Positions 1-8,906 of a stretch of 64,000 nucleotides of DNA are shown piece by piece. The position numbers and the translations under genes are program-made. Below the pieces are notes generated by a model. That model made no database searches and was not told where the DNA came from. It was given only the letters and a program-made list of their open reading frames with translations. Positions within the stretch are counted from its first letter, which is position 1. Every line of letters starts with the position of its first letter. The stretch spans positions 1-64,000 of the forward strand of contig PBQA01000028.1 of assembly GCA_002724925.1 (NCBI GenBank). Direction: 5' to 3'. This DNA is from Oceanospirillaceae bacterium. Its GTDB lineage: Bacteria > Pseudomonadota > Gammaproteobacteria > Pseudomonadales > Oceanobacteraceae.

Positions 1-131
1 GCCGTCCGAGGCGATCAACGCCCCGGACGGTGAAGATATCAAAAACCCGCTATCCGGTGGATAGAAATGCTGCTCCGCTTAAGTGAACAGCATTACGGCC
101 ATGCCGGGCTCTTTACAGAGTGCACTGTTAA

Positions 132-626
132 TCAGGCCTCTGGCATCTCCAGCTTCTGCGGAGAAACGATGATGCCGTTGTTATCTGCGTAAACAAACTG
201 ACCCGGGACGAAATCAACGCCGCCAAATTTAACCTTAACGTTCACATCACCGAGACCGCGTTTATCGGTCTTGAGAGGGTTGGTTGCCAGTGCCTGAACA
301 CCCAGCTCAGTCTCCATGATAACGTCAACATCACGAATGCAGCCGTAGATGATGATACCTTCCCAGCCATTTTTAGCCGCTTTCTCTGCCAGCATATCGC
401 CCAGCAGCGCGTGACGCATAGAACCGCCACCATCAACCACCATCACTTTGCCTTTGCCATCGGTATCAACCAGCTCTTTTACTTTAGAGTTGTCTTCGTG
501 GCATTTAACAGTAACGATTTCTCCACCGAATGATTCACGGGCACCGTAGTTATTGAACATTGGTTCAACAACAGTAATCAGGTCCGGATATTCATCGCAC
601 AGATCTGGGGTAACATATTGAGTCAT
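132..626 (-). CDS. rraA: RraA, regulator of ribonuclease E activity A
   Basis: The 164-residue product is full length for RraA, a small trimeric protein that binds the RNase E C-terminal scaffold and lowers its activity. The fold resembles a methyltransferase, but the family has no such activity. Family signatures seen are the glycine-rich [16 protein letters not shown] stretch near residues 62-77, the [10 protein letters not shown] segment near 91-100, and the closing [13 protein letters not shown]. The start codon overlaps the stop of the upstream oxidoreductase gene by four bases, so the two are probably translationally coupled. Identity is confident. The effect on RNase E is known for the family, not shown here. 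Confidence 0.95.
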   Translation of the reverse strand: MTQYVTPDLCDEYPDLITVVEPMFNNYGARESFGGEIVTVKCHEDNSKVKELVDTDGKGKVMVVDGGGSMRHALLGDMLAEKAAKNGWEGIIIYGCIRDVDVIMETELGVQALATNPLKTDKRGLGDVNVKVKFGGVDFVPGQFVYADNNGIIVSPQKLEMPEA

Positions 627-1291
627 AGAATCTCTCCTGAGTTAAACATGTCTATTTCACGTACTTTAAATCGGTGTATTCCGGTCAGATCCCGACCAGC
701 GGCTACTGCGATCGCAGAAGCAACAGCAGCTCCATCCCGACACTGGATATTTCTAGGTAAAGGCGACCGCAGGATACAACCCGCGATCTTTTCTGCAAAC
801 CGCTCCTCACTGCGCTCGCCCAGCAATACGGACGGTTGCCAGAATTGCACACAGCGGGCGCCTAACTCGCTGAGCCCCGCCTCCATTTCACCCTTGATCC
901 TGTTATAAAAAAATATCGAACTGGCATCCGCTCCAGTCGCACTGACAATTGAACAGAGACTGGCACCTTTTGCGATCGCGGCAGATGCGGTCTCAACAAC
1001 CAGATCCCGATCGACCGCCGCAAGGCCTGCCTTGCCAGCCACTTTTTGCGTCGTACCAAGTGCACAGAAGAAATGATCAACATGATCAGGCATAGGCTCA
1101 GAGAACGACTGCCAGATCAGCTGACCGCTATCGATGTATTTCTTAACAGAATCCGGCGCAGAACTACGCGCAATGGCAACGATTTTACGATAGCGGTTCT
1201 CCTGCAGCAGGCACTCCAACAGATGGGAACCAATCAGTCCGGTAACACCGACAATAACCGCAACTTTACTGTAAGGCTCCTCAGCTTGCAT
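623..1291 (-). CDS. NAD(P)-binding Rossmann-fold oxidoreductase (HTATIP2-like)
   Basis: About 222 residues if started at the methionine of MQAEEPYSK. The frame stays open 57 bases further upstream, but that start would lie deeper inside the neighbouring gene. A nucleotide-binding glycine motif, [16 protein letters not shown], follows the first beta strand. [12 protein letters not shown] resembles the YxxxK region of atypical short-chain dehydrogenases, and [11 protein letters not shown] matches the end of the core in HTATIP2/YwnB-like proteins. The substrate is unknown. The gene overlaps the hydrolase upstream by 11 bases and rraA downstream by 4, so it sits inside a co-transcribed group. The class is well supported; the start is moderately supported. 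Confidence 0.8.
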   Translation of the reverse strand: MQAEEPYSKVAVIVGVTGLIGSHLLECLLQENRYRKIVAIARSSAPDSVKKYIDSGQLIWQSFSEPMPDHVDHFFCALGTTQKVAGKAGLAAVDRDLVVETASAAIAKGASLCSIVSATGADASSIFFYNRIKGEMEAGLSELGARCVQFWQPSVLLGERSEERFAEKIAGCILRSPLPRNIQCRDGAAVASAIAVAAGRDLTGIHRFKVREIDMFNSGEIL

Positions 1292-2234
1292 AAGCGCCAA
1301 GCCAATTACTGACCTTCGGCCAGACTTCGCGTTCGGCATCTTCGCCAATGATCATATCAATGTGAGCAAAATCCTTGCTAAAGCCGCTTCCAACGCCAAG
1401 GATAAGTTCCTCTTTAGGGCCGCCGTACATTCGATAAAAACGCTGACAATACTTCGCTGGATCCGTGGTATCACCCGCTGCAGAAACCCCCAGAAGCGGA
1501 ATTGTCGCTTCTTTCCACTTCGGCAACAGAGGCTCGCCAGTCGATGGCAACTTCCAACGCCCCAGCAGGCTATGGCGCGCAAGGTACTCATTAATGACAC
1601 CTGCAGGTTCGTTTTCAGGCCCAATTTTCATCTGGCGACCGTCCAGCTCTTTCCTGAAAGAAACAAGCGCACGAGCAATTGGACCCGCGAGCGGAACCTG
1701 CAACGCCATATTCGGGCGCACCACTTGCGTACCAAACATGGCAAATGCTGGCAACGAAGTCAGAAAGCCACCGGAAACCGCAGTCGCGATGATAGTCCCA
1801 CCAAGTGAATGCCCGAGCCAGGCCGGATAACGTCCACTCTGCTCGTGAATAAACTCATGAACCGCCGGGACATCGAAACGCGCGTACCGCTCAACAGTAT
1901 TTTTTTGATAGTCATCATTACGGGGAGACTGGCCATGCCCACGGTGCTCGTATAACCAGACATCAAAGCCCTTTTCGACCAGAAAACTGGCCATGCCGCG
2001 CCCTTTCGCCGACAACCAGAAGCCTTTATTGGTGAAACTACCGTGAACGAGAACAACCGGAAACCCTCTGTCCTCACCTTGCTCGTTACCAGCCAGACCA
2101 ATCCGCGACAGCGCTATCTGTACACTCGGGTCAGGATCGCGATTGTGTTTCACCAGATAGATATCCTCAGAGAGATCACCAAGGATATCTGCCCGCGATA
2201 AGGTCACGGGGAACAGCGAACTGCTGCTCTTCAT
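1281..2234 (-). CDS. Alpha/beta-hydrolase fold protein
   Basis: A 317-residue protein with a complete alpha/beta-hydrolase core. The oxyanion-hole region VVLVHGSFTNKGFW is near residue 60. The strand WLYEHRGHGQS follows, the nucleophile elbow GHSLGG near residue 142 carries the catalytic serine, and a late Asp and DFAHIDM supply the acid and histidine. There is no signal peptide, so it is probably cytoplasmic. The N-terminal 40 residues do not match the core, as in lysophospholipase- or lipase-like members. The substrate cannot be told. It sits 27 bases downstream of ppsA and overlaps the oxidoreductase gene, so it may be read with ppsA. Confidence 0.85.
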   Translation of the reverse strand: MKSSSSLFPVTLSRADILGDLSEDIYLVKHNRDPDPSVQIALSRIGLAGNEQGEDRGFPVVLVHGSFTNKGFWLSAKGRGMASFLVEKGFDVWLYEHRGHGQSPRNDDYQKNTVERYARFDVPAVHEFIHEQSGRYPAWLGHSLGGTIIATAVSGGFLTSLPAFAMFGTQVVRPNMALQVPLAGPIARALVSFRKELDGRQMKIGPENEPAGVINEYLARHSLLGRWKLPSTGEPLLPKWKEATIPLLGVSAAGDTTDPAKYCQRFYRMYGGPKEELILGVGSGFSKDFAHIDMIIGEDAEREVWPKVSNWLGAYAS

Positions 2235-2261
2235 AATTCGTTCGTCCTTTACTTGGGTTGT

Positions 2262-4631
2262 TCAGTCCTGCTTATTGGCAAGAAAGAACCAGGTATCCAA
2301 CACGGAATCTGGGTTCAGAGAAATACTGTCGATACCTTTATCCATTAACCAGCGTGCGAAGTCCGGATGATCCGACGGCCCCTGACCGCAGATGCCGATG
2401 TACTTGCCTGCTTTCTTACACGCATCAATGGCGTTCTCAAGCAGAGCCAGAATTGCCGCATTACGCTCATCAAAGAGGTGAGCAATAATGCCGGAATCCC
2501 GATCCAGACCCAGCGTCAGTTGCGTGAGGTCATTCGAGCCAACAGAGAAACCGTCAAAATGCTCAAGGAACTGCTCTGCAAGAATCGCGTTTGCAGGGAG
2601 CTCACACATCATGATCAGGCGCAGGTCATTCTCACCACGCTTAAGGCCGTTTTCCGCAAGCAGCTCAACCACCTGCTCTGCTTCACCGACGGTGCGAACA
2701 AATGGCACCATAATTTCAACATTGGTGAAGCCCATTTCATTGCGGACTTTCTTCATCGCCCGACATTCGAGTTCGAAACAATCACGGAAATTCTTGGAGA
2801 TATAGCGCGACGCGCCACGGAAACCCAGCATTGGATTTTCTTCTTCCGGCTCAAATAAGCGCCCACCAATCAGGTTGGCGTATTCGTTTGATTTAAAGTC
2901 AGAAAGACGAACGATAACGCGCTTCGGCCAGAACGCAGCAGCCAGAGTTGATATACCTTCAACCAGCTTATCTACGTAGAAATCAACAGGCTCGCTGTAC
3001 CCAGAGATACGACGCTCGACGGTAGGTTTCACATCCTCAGGCAGCTGATCAAAATTCAGAAGCGCTTTCGGGTGAACACCGATCATGCGGTTAATAATAA
3101 ATTCCAAGCGTGCAAGGCCAACACCGGCGTTCGGCAATGACTGAAAATCAAAGGCACGATCCGGATTGCCGACATTCATCATAATCTTAAGATCAAGATC
3201 CGGCATCGAATCCACGCTGTTGGTGCGAACATCAAAATCAAGCGCACCTTCGTAAACGAAGCCGGTATCACCTTCTGCACAAGAAACGGTGACTTCCTGG
3301 CCGTCGAAGAGTCTGTCTGTTGCATCATCGCAACCAACAACAGCGGGAATGCCTAGCTCACGGGCAATGATTGCTGCGTGACAGGTGCGACCACCTCGAT
3401 TGGTAACAATTGCGGCTGAGCGCTTCATCACCGGTTCCCAGTCAGGGTCCGTCATATCAGCTACGAGTACTTCGCCTTCCTGCACCTTGTCCATATCTTC
3501 GATATGTTCAATAACGCGTACTTTACCCTTACCAATCCGGTGGCCAATGCTCCGGCCTTCAGCAAGGATATTGCCGGTTTCTTTCAGCAGGTAGCGCTCC
3601 ATAACGTTTTTACTGGCGCGACTTTTTACGGTTTCCGGACGGGCCTGGACGATATAAAGCTTGCCATCATCACCATCTTTCGCCCACTCAATATCCATTG
3701 GGCGGCCGTAGTGTTTCTCAATGATCATTGCCTGACGAGCGAGCGACTGCACTTCGTCATCAGTAATAGAAAATATTCTGCGCAGGTCACGATCAACGCG
3801 TTGAGTCTCAACCGATTTACCAACCGAAGCCTCCTTGTTGTAAATCATCTTGATGGCTTTAGCACCAAGATTGCGACGCAGAATCGATGGTCGACCCTCA
3901 GTCAGGTTACGCTTGTGAACGTAGAACTCGTCAGGGTTTACCGCACCCTGCACAACGGTTTCGCCCAGGCCATATGAGGAGGTTATAAATACGACATCGT
4001 CGAATCCAGATTCTGTATCCAGGGTAAACATGACACCGCTGGATGCAGTCTCACTACGAACCATACGTTGAATACCCGCAGACAGGGCGACCTTGTGATG
4101 ATCAAAGCCTTGATGCTCACGGTAAGCGATCGCACGGTCGTTAAACAGAGAAGCGAAGACATCACGGATCGCGAAAAGCACATTGTCGATACCGACAATA
4201 TTCAGATGGGTTTCTTGCTGACCAGCGAAAGAAGCATCAGGCAGGTCTTCTGCAGTGGCTGATGAGCGCACAGCAACGGCCATGTTGTCATTGCCATCTT
4301 CCAGCCATGAGAACTCTTCACGCACTCTCTCTTCAAGCTTTGGCGGCAAAGGTGCCTCGTGAATCCACTCCCTGATTTGCTTACCCGTCGATGTCAATGC
4401 CTGAATATCATCAACATCCAGCCCCTGAAGCGCATCATTAATTCGTCCGCCCAGGCCCTCATAGGCGAGAAACTCCCGATAGGCATCTGCCGTTGTTGCG
4501 AAACCGTCTGGCACTGAAACGCCAGCGGCCGAGAGGTTTCCGATCATTTCGCCAAGTGATGCATTCTTACCGCCAACGCGCTCAACGTCATTGATGGTTA
4601 CCTGATTAAACCTGAGAACATAATCGGTCAA
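2262..4631 (-). CDS. ppsA: Phosphoenolpyruvate synthase
   Basis: The enzyme makes PEP, AMP and phosphate from pyruvate and ATP, opening gluconeogenesis from three-carbon substrates. I start it at a TTG at 4631, eight bases after AAGGAG, which gives 789 residues (E. coli PpsA has 792) and the usual beginning LTDYVLRFNQVTINDVERVGGKNASLGEM. An ATG further upstream would add 32 residues not found in the family. The N-terminal ATP-grasp domain contains AVAVRSSATAEDLPDASFAGQQ. The swivelling domain carries GGRTCHAAIIARELGIPAVVG with the phospho-histidine. The C-terminal barrel has FVRTVGEAEQV and the catalytic-cysteine region YIGICGQGPSDHPDF. It is divergent from its regulator ppsR. Confidence 0.97.
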   Translation of the reverse strand: MTDYVLRFNQVTINDVERVGGKNASLGEMIGNLSAAGVSVPDGFATTADAYREFLAYEGLGGRINDALQGLDVDDIQALTSTGKQIREWIHEAPLPPKLEERVREEFSWLEDGNDNMAVAVRSSATAEDLPDASFAGQQETHLNIVGIDNVLFAIRDVFASLFNDRAIAYREHQGFDHHKVALSAGIQRMVRSETASSGVMFTLDTESGFDDVVFITSSYGLGETVVQGAVNPDEFYVHKRNLTEGRPSILRRNLGAKAIKMIYNKEASVGKSVETQRVDRDLRRIFSITDDEVQSLARQAMIIEKHYGRPMDIEWAKDGDDGKLYIVQARPETVKSRASKNVMERYLLKETGNILAEGRSIGHRIGKGKVRVIEHIEDMDKVQEGEVLVADMTDPDWEPVMKRSAAIVTNRGGRTCHAAIIARELGIPAVVGCDDATDRLFDGQEVTVSCAEGDTGFVYEGALDFDVRTNSVDSMPDLDLKIMMNVGNPDRAFDFQSLPNAGVGLARLEFIINRMIGVHPKALLNFDQLPEDVKPTVERRISGYSEPVDFYVDKLVEGISTLAAAFWPKRVIVRLSDFKSNEYANLIGGRLFEPEEENPMLGFRGASRYISKNFRDCFELECRAMKKVRNEMGFTNVEIMVPFVRTVGEAEQVVELLAENGLKRGENDLRLIMMCELPANAILAEQFLEHFDGFSVGSNDLTQLTLGLDRDSGIIAHLFDERNAAILALLENAIDACKKAGKYIGICGQGPSDHPDFARWLMDKGIDSISLNPDSVLDTWFFLANKQD

Positions 4632-4671
4632 GGAAACTCTCCTTCGTGCTGATGATTCAATTTTACGCTTG

Positions 4672-4691
4672 GGTGATTCGCATGAATCACC
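4672..4691. promoter_or_regulatory. Perfect palindrome in the ppsA-ppsR intergenic region
   Basis: GGTGATTC, four bases, then GAATCACC: an exact 8-bp inverted repeat about 40 bases upstream of the ppsA TTG and 70 upstream of ppsR. There is no T run, so it is more like an operator than a terminator. It resembles but does not match the Cra/FruR half-site. A second, looser inverted repeat (CCTGCGTC at 4700-4707 and GACGCAGG at 4741-4748) lies between this site and ppsR. The binding protein is unknown. Confidence 0.45.
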
Positions 4692-4760
4692 TATAGTTGC
4701 CTGCGTCTGCGGAACTCCGTCAGGCACGTAATACTAAGTGGACGCAGGAAAAATTACCAT

Positions 4761-5579
4761 ATGAAGCGCTTTGCCTATTTTATTTCCGACGGTACAGGAA
4801 TCACGGCCGAAACATTAGGCAATGCCTTGCTAGCCCAATTCGACAAGCTTCAGTTTACCCGTGTAACACTGCCATACATTGATTCGACTGAGAAGGCTAA
4901 CAACGCAGTGGCCAAAATCAATCAGGCCGCAAAGGACTCCGGCGCACCCGCCATTCTCTTCGATACGATTGTCGACAAGAACATCCGTTCTATCATCGAC
5001 ACCGCGGATGCATTTAAAGTCGACATTTTTGAAGCATTTCTGCATCCACTGGAGCAGGAATTAGCGACTGAAAGCTCGTACTCGGTCGGCAAGTCACACT
5101 CCCCTGCGGATAGTACGCGCTACCTGAACCGCATAGACGCAGTCAATTTTGCCCTCGACAATGATGATGGCGCACGCACCCGCCACTACGAAGATGCTGA
5201 CGTCATACTCGTTGGCGTTTCCCGGTCCGGCAAAACTCCGACCTGCCTCTATCTTGCTATGCAATTCGGCATTAAGGCGGCGAACTACCCGCTGACAGAA
5301 GAAGATATGCTTGATCTGCGCTTGCCTGACAGCCTGCAGAAACACAAACATAAGATATTCGGGTTAACGATTGACCCGGAGCGCCTCTCAGCGATCCGCA
5401 CAGAACGAAAAGCTAACAGCAGATACGCGTCACTTAAGCAATGCTACCACGAAGTAGACGAAGTGGAGTTTCTGTACGAGCGGGAGAACATCCCTTACAT
5501 CAGCACAACCGACAAATCGATCGAGGAAATTTCTACTAGAATCCTTGATTCCACAGGGCTGAAGCGCTCTCTCGACTGA
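4761..5579 (+). CDS. ppsR: PEP synthase regulatory protein (bifunctional kinase/pyrophosphorylase)
   Basis: A 272-residue DUF299 protein. Members inactivate PpsA by ADP-dependent phosphorylation of a threonine next to the catalytic histidine, and reactivate it by Pi-dependent dephosphorylation. Visible signatures are the N-terminal [13 protein letters not shown]-like segment, the P-loop [15 protein letters not shown] near residues 152-166, and NYPLTEEDM just after. The start is the ATG followed by AAGCGC, with GCAGGAAAAA upstream as ribosome site. It is transcribed away from ppsA, the classic ppsA/ppsR arrangement. It ends three bases from the converging hydrolase gene. Confidence 0.96.
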   Translation: MKRFAYFISDGTGITAETLGNALLAQFDKLQFTRVTLPYIDSTEKANNAVAKINQAAKDSGAPAILFDTIVDKNIRSIIDTADAFKVDIFEAFLHPLEQELATESSYSVGKSHSPADSTRYLNRIDAVNFALDNDDGARTRHYEDADVILVGVSRSGKTPTCLYLAMQFGIKAANYPLTEEDMLDLRLPDSLQKHKHKIFGLTIDPERLSAIRTERKANSRYASLKQCYHEVDEVEFLYERENIPYISTTDKSIEEISTRILDSTGLKRSLD

Positions 5580-5582
5580 TAT

Positions 5583-6428
5583 TCAAGCACGTAGTGCATT
5601 AATCGCCGAAGCCACCTGCTTCGGCCTCGAATAAACAACGCCATGATCTGCACGCGGAACTTCGTGCAACACCCACGTCGGAGATTCAGCCGCCAGTCTT
5701 TTATGACGCATACGCATTGATTCAGGAGACAGGCCTCCGATGAGGCTCATACCTGGGACTGGTGAAATCCAGTTAGCATAATGATCTGAATACCGAGTCA
5801 ACGCCTGACTAACCGCCCTGACACCATAGCCGAGCCCAGCCAGGTTTTCTGACAAACGTCGCACAACCAGGTCATCGCCAGCTTTATCACGAAACGGGGA
5901 TACAGCATCCAGAAAACCAAGCACAGCATCCGCCTTACCTGACATCAGCAATTCAGCCTGGTCGCCATATTCTTCAGCTCGATGTATCAAAAGCTCTGGA
6001 TTACTCGCCAACAAGGCCGCAGGCTCAATCAAACCTAATCGCTGCACCTTAAACGGCGCATCACTCAGCTCCGCAAGATGCATTGCCAGCAGCCCTCCAA
6101 AGGAATACCCGACAAGGTCAAACTGACCCCAACCCTGATACCTAAGGAATTCAGCGATAGCAGCCAGGTATTCATCAAAGCCCGCAGACTCTGCATTAAC
6201 CCAAACAGAATCCCCCATTCCCGGAAGATCGGGAATCAGCACTTCATCCCATTCTGTCAGGTAATTAACAACCAGACGCCACGTCAGATCTCCGGCCAGG
6301 CCAGCACCATGCAGCAAGACCAGACGACGTGAATCACCCACAGCTGTACTCATGCTTTCTTCGAAGTTGACGAGCGTAGATGCAATATCACCGTGATTGA
6401 GGGTTTTACTGAAACGGTGCGTAGCCAT
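5583..6428 (-). CDS. Alpha/beta-hydrolase
   Basis: 281 residues. The hydrolase core shows LVLLHGAGLAGDLTW, IPDLPGMGDS, the nucleophile elbow GYSFGG near residue 105, and a C-terminal RADHGVV with the histidine. There is no signal peptide. The start at 6428 overlaps the end of the preceding gene by 23 bases. An internal ATG at 6356 is an alternative, since the first 24 residues are not typical. It is the last gene of the minus-strand cluster reaching back to 11855, so it could act with those envelope proteins, but nothing in it proves this. Substrate unknown. Confidence 0.8.
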   Translation of the reverse strand: MATHRFSKTLNHGDIASTLVNFEESMSTAVGDSRRLVLLHGAGLAGDLTWRLVVNYLTEWDEVLIPDLPGMGDSVWVNAESAGFDEYLAAIAEFLRYQGWGQFDLVGYSFGGLLAMHLAELSDAPFKVQRLGLIEPAALLASNPELLIHRAEEYGDQAELLMSGKADAVLGFLDAVSPFRDKAGDDLVVRRLSENLAGLGYGVRAVSQALTRYSDHYANWISPVPGMSLIGGLSPESMRMRHKRLAAESPTWVLHEVPRADHGVVYSRPKQVASAINALRA

Positions 6429-7215
6429 CAGCCCAACGAATCTCCAGCGACATATCTTCCGCGGGTTTCATATCAAGATAAAGAATGAAACTCTCAACAC
6501 CCTTGTCTTCGACAAGCACCCTGGCCTCCTGATATCCAACGCTATGCCAGCTTTCGGGAATACTATCGAGCGGCAAACGTCGCGAGTAGTACAGAGGCTT
6601 GAGGTCTGAGTTTAGCGAGATCAGGCTAGCCTCGACCGGAGCGCCACGCAGCCTGAGCACAAGAAATCGACGACCCGAAGTTGCCTTGGGAGGCTTTCCA
6701 ATGTGAAAGTACCAGGCTGTGTGATTTCCCTGCGAAGTTGGGAACGAGCGATATCTGACAGGGTCAAACAGCTGCACCGACTTAAATTGCTTAGGGGCTT
6801 CAACAAACTGGTCAGTAAACGCTTCGCAGCACGCTCCCTGCGTCATTTGCTTATCAACCCGAAAAGGTGGCGCAAGAATAGGATCCCACCCAATAATGAC
6901 CTCGTCATCGCCCACAATGGTCTCAGCAGCGGCTTCTTGTTCAGCTTCAGCGTCGTATGTTTCCGTACGAACACGCCCATCTGGCTCTACGATCACGTAA
7001 AAGGCAGGATTATCCTCATCGTACTGGCGAAGCTTTTCCTGAACCTCCTCCTCTGTCTGGTAGTCATTATCGTCACCAGGAGGTTGCTCCACTGGCTCTT
7101 CCTCACCGGGCTTCAGCGGGACATTATGAATTCGCCCCTGCGCATCAACCCAAGTGTAATAACTGCCGTCAGCCATGGCGACTGACGACAGCAGGAAGAG
7201 AAATATTAACCTCAG
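6406..7215 (-). CDS. Secreted DUF4124-like protein with MalM-like C-terminal region
   Basis: A periplasmic or surface protein of about 269 residues. After the signal peptide (MRLIFLFLLSSVAMA, then DGS) comes YYTWVDAQGRIHNVPL, a DUF4124-type short domain, then a long acidic linker, then a C-terminal beta-rich region (from VDKQMTQGACCEAF) that resembles MalM-type maltose-operon proteins. No ATG, GTG or TTG is placed well. I propose a CTG start at 7215 whose last two bases overlap the upstream TGA, with AGGA seven bases before it. Otherwise the gene must start at 7302, inside the FadL-like gene and without a clean signal peptide. FilE-type proteins of Acinetobacter may be relatives; I am not certain. 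Confidence 0.65.
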   Translation of the reverse strand: MRLIFLFLLSSVAMADGSYYTWVDAQGRIHNVPLKPGEEEPVEQPPGDDNDYQTEEEVQEKLRQYDEDNPAFYVIVEPDGRVRTETYDAEAEQEAAAETIVGDDEVIIGWDPILAPPFRVDKQMTQGACCEAFTDQFVEAPKQFKSVQLFDPVRYRSFPTSQGNHTAWYFHIGKPPKATSGRRFLVLRLRGAPVEASLISLNSDLKPLYYSRRLPLDSIPESWHSVGYQEARVLVEDKGVESFILYLDMKPAEDMSLEIRWADGYAPFQ

Positions 7216-8855
7216 AACTTGGTCCTGAAGCTGATACCCGCGTGCCCAATGGTCAACTTGGTGTCGACATCGAGCCCTGGGTAAGGGTTGGTAACAACGC
7301 ATGTAAGACAGTTACGGTTAAGAGAGTTACTTGAATTCGGATACTCATTATTAGAACTCGCGTCCTGCGGATCCGCCTTGATATGCTCAACTGATTTCAT
7401 AAAACTCATCGACAGGTCGATGGTAGTATCCAGGTCCCACTGGTAGCCAAGGCCGACAGCGTACATACGCATAAAGCCAATCGGCGCCTGCAGGCTACGC
7501 GAATCCTTAGGAATTGAGCTACGACGGGGTTCAAAACCAGCACGCAGCTGTATACGTGAGTTAAGATCCATCGCCATACCAATATTGTATGTCCAGACAC
7601 TACGGAAGTTCAGAGGCATTTCCAGAGTGGTATCAGTTACCAAATCCGGCGACAGGATTTTAGCCGTAGAAAGGAAGCTCACCTGACGGTCAAACTGGAT
7701 GTCTAAGCTGTCCCATTCATCGAAGTCGGTCCAGCCAGCATCCAGATTGAAGTGAAATATATCAAAATACTTGAACTTCACACCCGCCTGAAAATGCTGA
7801 GGATAGGTCAGCTCTGACGTCACATGACCAGCCTCATAAGTCTGCCCTTGCGGGAAAGAGAAAATCGCGCCAGTCACAGCACCAATAATCGATGAGTTAA
7901 AGGTACGGAAAAAGTCCGCAAAGTCGTCCGTATACTCAAGCTCGTAATCACCGGTCAGCTTGGTATTCGCCTCACTTTGATATGACATACCAAACTTAAA
8001 CCAACCATTAGGTTCCCAAAGCATACCAAGGTTAAACGATGGAGACAGCGACTCAGTCATAGTGATATCAAGCGTGCCAATATCATCGTAGGGACCAACG
8101 TCACCACCACACAGCGTAATAAAAGGCGCCAGCGGATCATTCCGTTTGGGGTTGCCATTTTCATCGGGTTCGAGACAGCCAAAAGCATTTTGCAGCTCCT
8201 CGAGCACACCGACCAACACGTTTGGTGCACGAAGTTCCTGCTCTAAAGACACAGCCTGGTGTGAAAACAGGAGACCTGCGCCAACAGAGAATTCATCATT
8301 TACCTGATAACCAAATGATGGCGACAAATAAGTAAGCCGCTGAATTGCAACTTCTTTCGCCTGATAACGCCCCGGATCATCATCTCCCTTCGAGAAGCCT
8401 GCAGCCATTGGCGCATAGACAGCATTTGCAAAGGTAAATTTTGAGCCCGGCGGCTTAATAGAGAACCCCGCCGTTGGCAGAGCAATGATAGGCAATGGAA
8501 TACCCTGACGGCCTATTCCAGGAAAATACGCAGCGACGTGCGCTCTACTTTTGCCTTCGTTCAACACAGGATCTTTGGAAGGGTCGAGCAAACCCGCCTC
8601 CCCAGGGTCAAAATCATCAGGCAAACTGAATTCAGCTTCAGAGTTCAGAATAATGTTATGGAACTGCAACTGAAACTGACGCCCGTCAAGCTTAGTCAGA
8701 CCAGCAGGGTTAAAGTGAATATCCATAATCCCGGTAGGGTCCGCCGTTACAGCGTTCCCCAAGGACATGGCTTTGTTGTCGATAAACAGGTTCTGCTGGA
8801 GTTCAGCATTTGCCACTCCTGGAACCAGCATCGCTAACAGCGCTAACTTCCGCAT
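7212..8855 (-). CDS. FadL/OmpP1-type outer-membrane protein
   Basis: 547 residues when started at MRKLALLAMLVPGVANA, a standard signal peptide. An ATG 45 bases upstream would place an odd polar stretch before it. The mature N-terminus has AMSLGNAVTADPTGIMDIHFNPAGL, the hallmark of the FadL plug domain. The rest is amphipathic beta-strand sequence ending in an aromatic residue (SFRTKF), as barrels do. FadL proteins import long-chain fatty acids and other hydrophobics. It is longer than E. coli FadL (about 446) because of extended loops, one containing CLEPDENGNP. It lies between a barrel gene and the DUF4124-like gene and overlaps the latter. Confidence 0.85.
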   Translation of the reverse strand: MRKLALLAMLVPGVANAELQQNLFIDNKAMSLGNAVTADPTGIMDIHFNPAGLTKLDGRQFQLQFHNIILNSEAEFSLPDDFDPGEAGLLDPSKDPVLNEGKSRAHVAAYFPGIGRQGIPLPIIALPTAGFSIKPPGSKFTFANAVYAPMAAGFSKGDDDPGRYQAKEVAIQRLTYLSPSFGYQVNDEFSVGAGLLFSHQAVSLEQELRAPNVLVGVLEELQNAFGCLEPDENGNPKRNDPLAPFITLCGGDVGPYDDIGTLDITMTESLSPSFNLGMLWEPNGWFKFGMSYQSEANTKLTGDYELEYTDDFADFFRTFNSSIIGAVTGAIFSFPQGQTYEAGHVTSELTYPQHFQAGVKFKYFDIFHFNLDAGWTDFDEWDSLDIQFDRQVSFLSTAKILSPDLVTDTTLEMPLNFRSVWTYNIGMAMDLNSRIQLRAGFEPRRSSIPKDSRSLQAPIGFMRMYAVGLGYQWDLDTTIDLSMSFMKSVEHIKADPQDASSNNEYPNSSNSLNRNCLTCVVTNPYPGLDVDTKLTIGHAGISFRTKF

Positions 8856-8906
8856 ATTAAACCGCCACAAACTGTTATTTATTATCGTTTTATCAGTCAT
8901 GACTGA

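Noticed and set aside
1-64. Open plus-strand frame ending in TAG at 62-64, a possible 3' end of a gene beyond the window.
   Set aside because: Only 20 codons, no family recognisable, and other frames are also open nearby. Not enough to call.
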